Assembly (NCBI RefSeq): GCF_009797025.1
Contig: NZ_CP047027.1
Coordinates: 3,534,001-3,598,000, forward strand
Direction of reading: 5' to 3'
Source of the DNA: Cellulophaga sp. L1A9
GTDB lineage: Bacteria > Bacteroidota > Bacteroidia > Flavobacteriales > Flavobacteriaceae
DNA: 64,000 nucleotides
The notes under the pieces are model-generated. The model had not been told where the DNA came from. It saw nothing but the letters and a program-made list of their open reading frames with translations, and did not search any database. Positions 1-8,016 of the stretch are shown piece by piece (positions within the stretch are counted from its first letter, which is position 1; each line of letters opens with the position of its first letter). The position numbers were made by a program, and so were the translations under genes.

Positions 1-125
1 ATCAAATCTGGGCTAAATAATAATTATTTATCGAAATTAGAGGTGTCCTAAGAAGGGGAAGTCTACAATTTCTATGCACACTTTATATAATAAACTGCTC
101 TGGGCAAATAATACAAAATAAAACA

Positions 126-755
126 ATGACTACTCAATTTACAGATAAAGCAATAACAGCGCAAAGTTATCAAATTAAAAAGGCTGATACTGTGTTTATG
201 AAAAATGATAAATTGGACGTCCTTAAATTAGATAAAAAGGCTAACAGTACATCGGTAGCCAAAGGATCCGAAAATTATAGGCAATATGATTATGAGGAAA
301 CCCTTAGTACTGGTATATACATATATATAAGAGGTAATAATTTAACCGGATATCAAAAAACAATAAGACAAAAAGATGCTGTTTTTGAAGATATATATCA
401 ATACTACCCATCTGGAACTATAAAAATGTATGGGAATTTTTATATAAATGGTTTTAACAATGATATACAGTATTGGTATGACGAACAGGGTACTATTAAA
501 AGCTATAAGAATCACGATGAACCCTATGAATTTAGTTGGAAAGATGTTCAAAGATTTTTAGGAGAACATAAAATAAAAAAAGAGGAGATTGTAGAAATAC
601 ATAGATCAGACGAATCTGGAGATTATATATGGGCTATAATTTATAAGCCACAAGAATTAATTAATACCGCTAATGTTAAAGCTTTTCACCTAGATGCTAA
701 AACTGGTAAAATAATAAAAGAACTTATATTTAGCACAGCCCGGCATCTAGATTAA
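126..755 (+). CDS. Hypothetical protein with MORN/YwqK-like repeat
   Basis: I do not recognise this 209-residue protein as a named family. Residues about 93-125 carry a short pattern around YYPSGTIKMYGNFY followed by YWYDEQGTIKSY, which resembles the MORN-variant repeats of YwqK-type proteins. The C-terminus (VKAFHLDAKTGKIIKE) resembles a PepSY-like strand. Unlike the following six genes it has no signal peptide from this ATG, and an in-frame stop lies 18 bases upstream, so no longer start is possible. Either it is cytoplasmic or it has lost its leader. It is the first gene of an accessory block and is followed at once by a hairpin-bearing repeat. Function unknown. Confidence 0.6.
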   Translation: MTTQFTDKAITAQSYQIKKADTVFMKNDKLDVLKLDKKANSTSVAKGSENYRQYDYEETLSTGIYIYIRGNNLTGYQKTIRQKDAVFEDIYQYYPSGTIKMYGNFYINGFNNDIQYWYDEQGTIKSYKNHDEPYEFSWKDVQRFLGEHKIKKEEIVEIHRSDESGDYIWAIIYKPQELINTANVKAFHLDAKTGKIIKELIFSTARHLD

Positions 756-760
756 GTAAA

Positions 761-900
761 GTTTTCCTCTGCTAGCGCGCGCGTCACGCTCGTAGCTGTG
801 TTATTTTTTTGACTCTCTGATAATTTGTTTTTCTTCTTGAGTTTAGGTTTCGACTTTGTTTGTTGTGCTTAATTAGAAGATTTTGTAGAGCGGGGAGAAA
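761..900. repeat. Intergenic hairpin repeat, copy 1
   Basis: About 130 bases here match 1504-1640 at high identity over their whole length, including the GC-rich head (771-800) and the AT-rich tail with CTCTGATAATTTGTTTTTCTT. The head folds as a small hairpin around GCG-TCA-CGC, closed further out by AGC/GCT. The two copies differ in ways that keep the stem. No protein is evident in it. It sits between accessory genes, so I infer a repeat tied to cassette exchange rather than a coding remnant. Confidence 0.8.
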
Positions 901-982
901 TACAAAGGAAAAATGTATTCATTTTTAAGTTTCAACGGGATATTATAAAAAAAGATGAAAGTTTAATCGAAAACTATTAATT

Positions 983-1468
983 ATGACTCTAAGATACTTT
1001 TTTGTTTTCTGTTTATTTGCTTTTTCTAATTGTAAAGAGGAACCAGATTTAAAAGGGAGTACTACGACTACTAATAATACTAATACTCAAAATAGTGAAA
1101 TACGCTTAATTGGAATAGGCGAAACTTCTGGGATGACTAATCCAAATTATATTAAAGAGCAGTATACTCTTATAATACTTAGAGATTCAATTTATAAAAT
1201 TAAATCTTTTAATATTGAGGATAATTCTAATTTTCAGGACACCATTCTTAGAATGAAAAATGAATTTTTCGGAAAAAATATTTTCGAAATGATATCTAAG
1301 GAAGAGTTGAAAAGTAAAACAATCGGAAGTTTTGGTGTCAATGAAGGTAAAGATTGGTTAATAGCAATTGAAACCAAAAGCGATAGCATAATAATTTGGA
1401 GAATGGGTAAAATATCCGTTCCTAAGGAATTTGAAGAGTTTAATAACACTATAAAGGAGATTTGGTGA
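983..1468 (+). CDS. Small lipoprotein, unknown function
   Basis: A 161-residue protein with a short hydrophobic leader ending in the lipobox FSNC (Cys at residue 17), so it should be exported and lipidated. A Thr/Asn-rich linker (about residues 26-38) follows, then a small domain with no family I recognise. A C-terminal segment WLIAIETKSDSIIIWRMGK looks like beta hairpins. It lies between the two copies of the hairpin repeat. Such short, sequence-unique lipoproteins in strings are often immunity proteins or surface antigens, but nothing in the sequence itself proves a role. Confidence 0.75.
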   Translation: MTLRYFFVFCLFAFSNCKEEPDLKGSTTTTNNTNTQNSEIRLIGIGETSGMTNPNYIKEQYTLIILRDSIYKIKSFNIEDNSNFQDTILRMKNEFFGKNIFEMISKEELKSKTIGSFGVNEGKDWLIAIETKSDSIIIWRMGKISVPKEFEEFNNTIKEIW

Positions 1469-1503
1469 ATATCTAAAAACAAAATTTTAAAAAAATGAGT
1501 TAC

Positions 1504-1640
1504 TGTTGTTCCCTTGCTAGCGCGAGCGTCGCTCTCGTGGCTGTGTTATTTTTTAACTCTCTGATAATTTGTTTTTCTTGTTGAGTTTAGGTTTTGACTT
1601 TGCTTGTCATGCTAATTGGGGGACTTTGAGGAGAGAAGAA
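1504..1640. repeat. Intergenic hairpin repeat, copy 2
   Basis: Second copy of the element at 761-900. The head contains the perfect inverted repeat GAGCG-T-CGCTC within 1515-1545, again flanked by AGC and GCT. The tail (CTCTGATAATTTGTTTTTCTT, GAGTTTAGGTTTTGACTTTG) is nearly identical to copy 1. The copies bracket the lipoprotein gene at 983-1468, making a repeat-gene-repeat unit. Confidence 0.8.
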
Positions 1641-1684
1641 ATGATATAGCTAAAGTTTATGAATCGATTGCATAATGTTAACTA

Positions 1685-2389
1685 ATGAGATATAGCTGCA
1701 TATTATTTGTTTTTTTGATACTATTAATTTCTTGCAAATCTAAAATTGAGACAAATATTCCCAAAAACAATGTGAGCTCAATAGGAACTAGTGATATTTT
1801 ACTACAATTTACTATTGATACCTTAAATGTACATACCCTTAATCCACCATTAGGGTATTCAAAAATAACTCGTTTAAAATCTGCAAAAAATCCTAATTAT
1901 AATAATTATAAAGACGCCTTAGATAGTACAGAACTAACTATTGATAACTTAGGTTTTAAAGATAGTATTAATAATCATGCACTGTTTAATGAACTTATAC
2001 AAGAGAGTAAAGATTCATTGAATATAGCTTTAAGTAATAATTACTATGCTAACCTTAAGGAAAGAAGTTATTTTATTTCAAGCTCTTATATTCAAAAAGG
2101 GAATTTTAAAATATTCTTTTTAAAAACCATATATAACAGAGTTTACGACAATAAAAAAGGAATAGAAAATTTGTATTTAATTTCCTCAAAACGTGGCGAA
2201 ATTATCGATATATGCAATATATATTATCATACCATTAAAACACATAGTATGGAATCTAGGTTTTTTTATATAAGTAAAAATTGGAATATTAGTACTGCTA
2301 TTTATACGAATATAGAAGGGGATATTTCAATTAGAGATTTTAAGAAATTTAAAATTAATAGAGAAGGTTATTTTAAGATACTAGATTAA
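1685..2389 (+). CDS. Lipoprotein, unknown function
   Basis: A 234-residue protein with an N-terminal hydrophobic segment ending in LISC (Cys at residue 17), a clear Bacteroidota lipobox. The mature part is Lys/Asn-rich and contains no motif I recognise. The segment FKIFFLKTIYNRVYDNKKG followed by NLYLISSKRGEI suggests a mostly beta fold. It begins about 45 bases after the second hairpin repeat. The gene looks more AT-rich than the core genes further along the window. Function unknown; part of the accessory lipoprotein island. Confidence 0.75.
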   Translation: MRYSCILFVFLILLISCKSKIETNIPKNNVSSIGTSDILLQFTIDTLNVHTLNPPLGYSKITRLKSAKNPNYNNYKDALDSTELTIDNLGFKDSINNHALFNELIQESKDSLNIALSNNYYANLKERSYFISSSYIQKGNFKIFFLKTIYNRVYDNKKGIENLYLISSKRGEIIDICNIYYHTIKTHSMESRFFYISKNWNISTAIYTNIEGDISIRDFKKFKINREGYFKILD

Positions 2390-2488
2390 TTGTTCTAAAT
2401 TGTAATGTCTATTAATAAAGAGGGAGCGAGATAATTTACAATTTCCGAATCTATTATAAATTAAAAAAACTATAATACTTTAGGGGCG

Positions 2489-3283
2489 ATGTTTAAATTA
2501 GCTGTAGGTCTTTTATTAATTAGTGTATTTAACGTTTTATCTTGTAAGAACTCAAGTAAGGATAAAATAACTGTTGATATAGCAGAGGAGTGTACAAATT
2601 ATTTAGAATCTTTTGAAAATTTTAATTCTCCTAAAAAAGAGAATACTTTTATTGATGTAAAAATACTAGATTCTTTGTCACTGAAAATGGAACTCCCTTA
2701 TGGGAAAAAGGAGATAATAGATTCTGATTTTCCAGATCATTGGTATTGTGGTGGGGGTTATTTAGAGGGCTCTTTACTGCAAGAGGGGTATATGTCTAAA
2801 GATAGTATAGATTATGCACAAGCATATTTTTCAATTATTCACTTTAATCGAGAAGACAATTTAGCTTCTCAACCCGAAAATAAAAGTTTCAATTTAGGAG
2901 AAAGTATTTCTGAAATTAATAAAATACTTTTGAAATATAATGACTCCAGAATTACCCCATTAAATCCTAAGGTTTCAGCATTTATAAAACTACCAGATAC
3001 ACAGGGAAATATGGTCTTTGGGCTTGTTGCCTACGAGAATAATATACATTATAATCCCATATATTTAGTCGTGAAAAATGGTCTGGTTCTAGATGTTCTA
3101 CCTACTTACGAATTTTCTCGCATAGAAACGCTAGTGAATAAAAGTTGTTATATAGATGAAAATTACATTTGGTATGTGAAAAGTTTTCAAAATATAGATG
3201 GCTTTGAAGTAGAAACTGTTAGCTATGAGCGTTATAAAATTTCAGATGATGGCAAGTTTATCAAAATAAAAGGTGTCAAATGA
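2489..3283 (+). CDS. Lipoprotein, unknown function
   Basis: A 264-residue lipoprotein with leader ending NVLSC (Cys at residue 19). The mature chain includes a WYCGGGYLEGSL segment and a C-terminal beta-rich part (NYIWYVKSFQNIDG). Its stop overlaps the start of the next gene in ATGA (3280-3283), so the two are translationally coupled and should be made together. No family recognised. It is not an obvious duplicate of its partner, although both are 264 residues long. Confidence 0.78.
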   Translation: MFKLAVGLLLISVFNVLSCKNSSKDKITVDIAEECTNYLESFENFNSPKKENTFIDVKILDSLSLKMELPYGKKEIIDSDFPDHWYCGGGYLEGSLLQEGYMSKDSIDYAQAYFSIIHFNREDNLASQPENKSFNLGESISEINKILLKYNDSRITPLNPKVSAFIKLPDTQGNMVFGLVAYENNIHYNPIYLVVKNGLVLDVLPTYEFSRIETLVNKSCYIDENYIWYVKSFQNIDGFEVETVSYERYKISDDGKFIKIKGVK

Positions 3284-4074
3284 GGAATGCAGTTAACGCT
3301 ATTATGCTTTTTTTTATATTAAACTCCTGTATAAATAAAAAGACCACAAAGCCAGATTCAGTAAGTATAAATACTAGTCCTTTAGATTTGCAAAAGGGCA
3401 TTACACCCTGCAGTATCAATTTAATGCATGATTATTTAAAGTCAGTTAACAATAAATCATGGCTTCCCACTAATTTTGTAAAAGATATTTATTGCGATGG
3501 AATTAGTTATGTAGAACGAAATAATACGGAATATCCTTTTGAATCGGTTTATATTGAAAATTGGGACAAGAAAATTATTTTTTCCCAAAGTGCTAATCTT
3601 GATTATAGAAAAGTCAGAGTTTTAGAAATTAATGATTCTACCTACTATTTAACTAATTGGAATAAGAACAATTATAAATCTTCGGATTCAATTTTTATAG
3701 CTAAGCGTAAAAATCAGATTAGCTTTATTACTGAAAATGATAGTATTTCGTATACTGATGGTATTGGCTCTTTTCGATTTTCGGATCCCAACTTACTAAA
3801 AAATGTTCTTGCAGTTTCAGTATTTAATAACTCTTATGATTTGTTTGATGTTGATGAAAATAAAATTGATGAGGCTGTTACTTTTGATGTATTAAAAAAT
3901 GAAGTTGTAAACTCTCAAAATTTCAAGACATTTAATTTCACAGGTTACTATTTAGATGGGTATTACCAAATGAAATTGGATGGTATTAATTACTTATTTA
4001 AATGGAACGGAAAGGATATAATTCTGAGGTCTAATGATGGGAGGGTCTTGAGGTTTGAGCAACAATTGAGATAA
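3280..4074 (+). CDS. Lipoprotein, unknown function, coupled to upstream gene
   Basis: A 264-residue protein whose ATG overlaps the stop of the preceding lipoprotein gene by four bases. The leader ends in LNSC (Cys at residue 17). The mature part has stretches such as IENWDKKIIFSQSANLDYRK and FTGYYLDGYYQMKLDGINY that look like repeated beta hairpins. No catalytic motif is seen and I do not recognise the family. The coupling suggests a two-component surface or periplasmic pair with the 2489-3283 product. Confidence 0.78.
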   Translation: MRNAVNAIMLFFILNSCINKKTTKPDSVSINTSPLDLQKGITPCSINLMHDYLKSVNNKSWLPTNFVKDIYCDGISYVERNNTEYPFESVYIENWDKKIIFSQSANLDYRKVRVLEINDSTYYLTNWNKNNYKSSDSIFIAKRKNQISFITENDSISYTDGIGSFRFSDPNLLKNVLAVSVFNNSYDLFDVDENKIDEAVTFDVLKNEVVNSQNFKTFNFTGYYLDGYYQMKLDGINYLFKWNGKDIILRSNDGRVLRFEQQLR

Positions 4075-4171
4075 ATAGCACACGATGAATTAAAATTTTC
4101 TAAAATTTTATTCTCAGATAGATGGTTTGAGAACTTCCAAACTATTATTTTAGTCCCTTGATTAAATCACT

Positions 4172-4987
4172 ATGAAATTTATTTTTATAAAAGTACTAGG
4201 TATCACGCTCCTGCTTTCGTCATGTATCTCGAAAAATAAGAAAGAGCAAAAACAAAGTAGTTCAAAATGTGATTTAGTTACCATTAAAAAAATTTCGAAT
4301 ACAAATGAAGTAGAACTAAAGAGCTATTTCAGCAAAAATTGCAGCATAGATTCTATTCAAGTAAGTTTTGAATTAGATGAGCGATCTTTTGAAAATAAAA
4401 ACGACTATAGTTTAGAGAATGTATTGGCAAGTATGGGTTACATTGAAAAAGAATCCAGTTATCTTATCGGACAAAAAAGCGCATCAAATTTCTATTTAAA
4501 TTCTCAAAGTGGTTTTGTTACCGCTACATTTCCTATTACCGGTGTTACTTTAAGTACTATTAATTATATACAAGTAAGTACTATAGGAGTTGAAAAAGGA
4601 CAAACTATAGTTTCAAACTTATACCCCTATGAAAATTCATTGGCCTTGGCTAAAATGGAACGGACCTATTTGGATCACAAAGCTTTTTTAAATACAAATG
4701 TCCACCATGAAGTTCAAGAGGTCAAGGACGGTGCTATTGATAAGATATCACTAACGGTAAAAGCAAAAAATATAGATACCCTTAGTTATTATAATATTGC
4801 TATTAATGGAGTGCCGTTGAAATTTAGAGCTAGTGTTAAAGCTTCTTTTAGAGATTTTCAACATGAAAATAAAGACTGTGTATTTTCTAATCTTTTAAAA
4901 ATGGACAAGAATTTTTTAAAATTTGATATTGCCATTGGTGCTTTGGATATTAAAGAAATTCAGGAACTTTCGGTGGACTTACAGTAA
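4172..4987 (+). CDS. Lipoprotein, unknown function
   Basis: A 271-residue protein with leader ending LLSSC (Cys at residue 18) followed by a Lys/Gln/Ser-rich linker. The mature chain has several Cys (near residues 34, 56 and 233) that could form a disulfide in the periplasm. Two regions, about 55-140 and 165-271, look like a pair of beta-sandwich-type domains, but this is only an impression from the hydrophobic pattern. Same strand as its neighbours, about 97 bases after the preceding gene. No family recognised. Confidence 0.75.
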   Translation: MKFIFIKVLGITLLLSSCISKNKKEQKQSSSKCDLVTIKKISNTNEVELKSYFSKNCSIDSIQVSFELDERSFENKNDYSLENVLASMGYIEKESSYLIGQKSASNFYLNSQSGFVTATFPITGVTLSTINYIQVSTIGVEKGQTIVSNLYPYENSLALAKMERTYLDHKAFLNTNVHHEVQEVKDGAIDKISLTVKAKNIDTLSYYNIAINGVPLKFRASVKASFRDFQHENKDCVFSNLLKMDKNFLKFDIAIGALDIKEIQELSVDLQ

Positions 4988-5016
4988 GCCTTATAATTAA
5001 TACACTAAAATCTATA

Positions 5017-5604
5017 ATGGGGAAACATGCCTACATCCTTTTTGCTATAGTAGTCTCAATAGTCATTTCTTGTAGATCTCAGGAAGAAAACGTAGAATTA
5101 AGTTTTGAGAAAACCGATGCACCCCTTAAAATTATGGAGTCTATCACTATGGCTGATAGTGTGGTTGTAATTTTATTAAAACCCTATAGAATTAAGGTAA
5201 AAAGTAATTATTCAAACACTATAAGAACAAGCAGGCTTAGTATGAATTCCGGAGGTGGTTCTGGATATCATAATCCCAGTAAGTATTTGATTTATACAGA
5301 TAAGCATAAATTAGCACCTCCTCCGAGAGGTGTAAAATTCTCGAGTTATGAAACAAAGATTTTCGATATTTACATTGGATATAGAATGTTTATTAAAAGT
5401 AAAGAAAAAAATAGCCTCTTAGAAAATGCCGTGTATTTAGAAGAAAATAGAGAGCGGAAAGTCTATGATCTTAGTAAAAGTGAAATAGCACCTCGTTTTT
5501 TTGAACAGAAGATTACTGATGACATAAGAGGGTATCTCTCCTTTAGTTTTTATAATTATGAAAATGAATTAGGTTTGAGACATACGATAAAAGTTGAAAA
5601 TTAA
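5017..5604 (+). CDS. Small lipoprotein, unknown function
   Basis: A 195-residue lipoprotein with leader ending VISC (Cys at residue 19). A Gly/Ser-rich loop (MNSGGGSGYHNPSKY, about residues 76-90) is the only distinctive element. It is the last gene of the lipoprotein island, separated by 29 bases from the previous one, and converges with the phospholipase gene at 5680-6537. Unknown function. Confidence 0.72.
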   Translation: MGKHAYILFAIVVSIVISCRSQEENVELSFEKTDAPLKIMESITMADSVVVILLKPYRIKVKSNYSNTIRTSRLSMNSGGGSGYHNPSKYLIYTDKHKLAPPPRGVKFSSYETKIFDIYIGYRMFIKSKEKNSLLENAVYLEENRERKVYDLSKSEIAPRFFEQKITDDIRGYLSFSFYNYENELGLRHTIKVEN

Positions 5605-5679
5605 TAGGCTCGCAGATAGCTAAAAGGTCTACTTTTCTTTGATAGCGTCACAAGTTTTTTTAATGGATCTACTAGAAAA

Positions 5680-6537
5680 TCACTTCCTTCCTTTTAAAAA
5701 ATTAAATTCATCAGCTTTAATAACATATCCTAGCCTTATCATAGAAGTGAAATTTTCGTAATTAATTAGGTTCTCGGCTTGGCCAACATACCATTCCAGC
5801 ATAAAATATTGATTAGATTTATGTTTAGAAGGTCGGTAGTAAAAGCGTGTGCGTATCATTCCTTTAGTATCCCACTTCAGTCCTTTCCTGAATTTCATTT
5901 CAATACTAAACTTGTTTTCTACAAAGTCATGCGAGGCGGTTAATTCGCCTAGACCTACGTAGTCTAATAATTCCGGGTTGCCACTTTTGTACCCAAAAGG
6001 AATCCATCCTTTAATTCTTAAAATGGTTTTTGGGCCAATAGCCCTATTGTATTCAAGACTAAGTCTATTCCAGCTTCTGGAATAAATGCTATCTCTCCCG
6101 TTAGATTCATGTTCAAAATAAAGACTACCTATACCTCGTAATCTATCATTCTTATCAAAAAATGCCCTTCCTACTCCAATTGTAGGGTTAAAGTTTATTT
6201 CCTTAAAAGGATAAGAATCTTTATAAATGTCCCAAAATGCTTTTTGACTATACGTGAAGTATAAATAAGTATTCCAAGGCAAGATATCTTTTGTAATTAT
6301 TTGTTTAAAGCTAACTTGATACTTTGCATTCGCAGTAGTACTATTTATTTCCTTGTTGGTGGGTACACCGGTTAGAAAGTAATTATCTTTATGAATGGTA
6401 AAAGAAGGCATTTGTTGTATGGTGTCCTTAAATTCTTGACGTGTTAAGGTTTGCCCTATGACCTGGTTAGAAAAGATACATATCATGGTTAATAATAGAA
6501 CCATTGAGATGGAAAGATAAGGTGGCTTTTTATGCAT
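5680..6537 (-). CDS. pldA: Outer membrane phospholipase A (OMPLA)
   Basis: A 285-residue exported beta-barrel enzyme that hydrolyses acyl chains of phospholipids displaced to the outer leaflet. The signature is unmistakable: FEHESNGRDSIYSRSWNRLS near residues 141-160. It matches the E. coli PldA catalytic triad His142, Ser144 and Asn156, here His143, Ser145 and Asn157. A signal peptide occupies residues 1-29 (ends VIGQ). Alternating amphipathic strands fill the rest, and the total length equals that of the family. Monocistronic on the minus strand. Like OMPLA it is expected to be a calcium-dependent dimer active on membrane damage; that is family knowledge, not read from this sequence. Confidence 0.9.
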   Translation of the reverse strand: MHKKPPYLSISMVLLLTMICIFSNQVIGQTLTRQEFKDTIQQMPSFTIHKDNYFLTGVPTNKEINSTTANAKYQVSFKQIITKDILPWNTYLYFTYSQKAFWDIYKDSYPFKEINFNPTIGVGRAFFDKNDRLRGIGSLYFEHESNGRDSIYSRSWNRLSLEYNRAIGPKTILRIKGWIPFGYKSGNPELLDYVGLGELTASHDFVENKFSIEMKFRKGLKWDTKGMIRTRFYYRPSKHKSNQYFMLEWYVGQAENLINYENFTSMIRLGYVIKADEFNFLKGRK

Positions 6538-6579
6538 GTTATTCGTGGTTGTTCTTTATAATTTTCGGAATATACCTTT

Positions 6580-7563
6580 TTAAGAAAGGCTAATAATTAC
6601 TTTGCCTTTTGCGCTTCCTGTTGCCAAATATTCATAAGCTGCTATACCGTCTTCAATTGCATAGATAAGGTCAATTATAGGTTTAATAGTTTCATCTTCA
6701 ACCATGGCTGCGATAATATCCAGCTGCTCAACATTAGGTTGCATCCAAGTTAATGCATATTGTGCAGATTTTTTTTCAATGAGATGAGACAGTCTTTCTG
6801 GTAATTGATAATCCTTTATCCCCATTTGCTTGGCAGTGTCCTTATCAGGAGGTCCCACTAGAGTGGTTACTTTTCCGCCTTCCTTGATAATATCAAAAGC
6901 ATCAAAAGTGTAGTCCTTTCCTAAGGTATCAAAAACAATGTCTAAATTATTGGCAACTTCTTTATAGTCCTCAGTAGTATAATCAATTACGCGATCTGCA
7001 CCCAAGGCTTTCACCCAATCCACATTCTTGGTACTGGTCGTGGTGTACACAATAGCTCCTTTTGCTTTTGCATACTGGATGGCAAAACTACCAACACCAC
7101 CAGATCCTGCATGAATAAGAATCCTATCATTCTCTTTTAAACCAACACGTTCTAAGGCTTGTATTGCAGTTAGTCCTGTTAATGGTAATGCCGCGGCTTC
7201 TTCAAAGGACGCATTTTTTGGTTTCTTAGCAACAAGTTCGCTGGTAACGGCTACATATTCTGCAATAGTTCCCATCTGTTCTTGAGGTACTCTAGAGTAT
7301 ACTTCAGAACCAATTTCTAAATTATGAACCTCAGCTCCCTTTTCAACGACTACACCGCTTACATCGTAGCCAATGGTCGTTGGGAGTTTTAAGGAAATCA
7401 TGTCTTTTAGATGTCCTTCAATAATTTTATAATCAATAGGGTTTAGTGAAGCCGCTTTAACTTCTATTAAAACATCTTTTGGTTTTATCTTAGGTTTTTC
7501 TATCTCATTTAGGGATAGTCCATCTTTAATTGTTCCGTATTTTATTATTTGTAATGCTTTCAT
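6580..7563 (-). CDS. NADP-dependent quinone oxidoreductase-like (MDR superfamily)
   Basis: A medium-chain dehydrogenase/reductase of 327 residues, the zinc-free quinone oxidoreductase/zeta-crystallin type. The N-terminal GroES-like half contains AASLNPIDYKIIEG, and the nucleotide-binding motif HAGSGGVGSFAIQYAK is at about residues 151-166. The zinc-ligand cysteines of alcohol dehydrogenases are absent. I chose the ATG at 7563, which gives the usual MKALQIIKYG start. A longer frame to 7629 would run over the end of the upstream DoxX gene and add 22 atypical residues. It follows that gene by only 4 bases, so the two are very likely cotranscribed and may act together on a reactive quinone or carbonyl. 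Confidence 0.88.
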   Translation of the reverse strand: MKALQIIKYGTIKDGLSLNEIEKPKIKPKDVLIEVKAASLNPIDYKIIEGHLKDMISLKLPTTIGYDVSGVVVEKGAEVHNLEIGSEVYSRVPQEQMGTIAEYVAVTSELVAKKPKNASFEEAAALPLTGLTAIQALERVGLKENDRILIHAGSGGVGSFAIQYAKAKGAIVYTTTSTKNVDWVKALGADRVIDYTTEDYKEVANNLDIVFDTLGKDYTFDAFDIIKEGGKVTTLVGPPDKDTAKQMGIKDYQLPERLSHLIEKKSAQYALTWMQPNVEQLDIIAAMVEDETIKPIIDLIYAIEDGIAAYEYLATGSAKGKVIISLS

Positions 7564-7567
7564 AAGT

Positions 7568-7984
7568 TTATTTTTTTTTAGATGTTCTCCAAGATTGCCA
7601 TGCACCTGAAGACCAAAGTGCCCACGCAATAAGAACAGGTTGAAATAGGAGTCTGATTAATCTTGCGCTATCAGAATTAAGAGCGCCAAAAGCATCTTTT
7701 CCATTTAGGTATTGAGAAATATTCCCTGGAAATACTAAAACAAAAAATAGTGCTAATACCCATCCAACTCTTGCTCGATGTTTTTTCCATAATAATAAAC
7801 AGAGTCCCAATCCAATTTCTACAATACCGGATAATACCACCACCAAATCCTTAGAGATTGGAAGCCAGTCAGGAACTTGTGCCTGGAAATCTACCCGATT
7901 AAATGTTAAGTGGCTATAGCCCGCATAGATCATGAAAAGAGCTAATAGAATTCTAAATATATTTTGCGTGCGTGTTGTTTTCAT
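7568..7984 (-). CDS. DoxX-family membrane protein
   Basis: A 138-residue integral membrane protein with four predicted helices (about residues 8-25, 45-64, 72-88 and 106-125). The pattern IFRILLALFMIYAGYSHL near the N-terminus and FPGNISQYLNG between helices 3 and 4 is that of the DoxX/SURF4-like family. DoxX relatives are quinone-linked or redox-protective membrane subunits; the exact job of this branch is not known. First gene of a two-gene operon with the quinone oxidoreductase 4 bases downstream, which fits a redox detoxification role (inference). Confidence 0.8.
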   Translation of the reverse strand: MKTTRTQNIFRILLALFMIYAGYSHLTFNRVDFQAQVPDWLPISKDLVVVLSGIVEIGLGLCLLLWKKHRARVGWVLALFFVLVFPGNISQYLNGKDAFGALNSDSARLIRLLFQPVLIAWALWSSGAWQSWRTSKKK

Positions 7985-8016
7985 ATCTTTTGCATAGGTA
8001 CGGCCTTATAAGAAGT

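Noticed and set aside
1..51. Open frame of 16 codons ending at a TAA, possibly the tail of a left-hand gene
   Set aside because: Too short to support a call; no motif, and the frame could be chance.
7564..7629. Longer quinone oxidoreductase start at 7629
   Set aside because: It would overlap the DoxX gene, and the added residues are not typical of the family.
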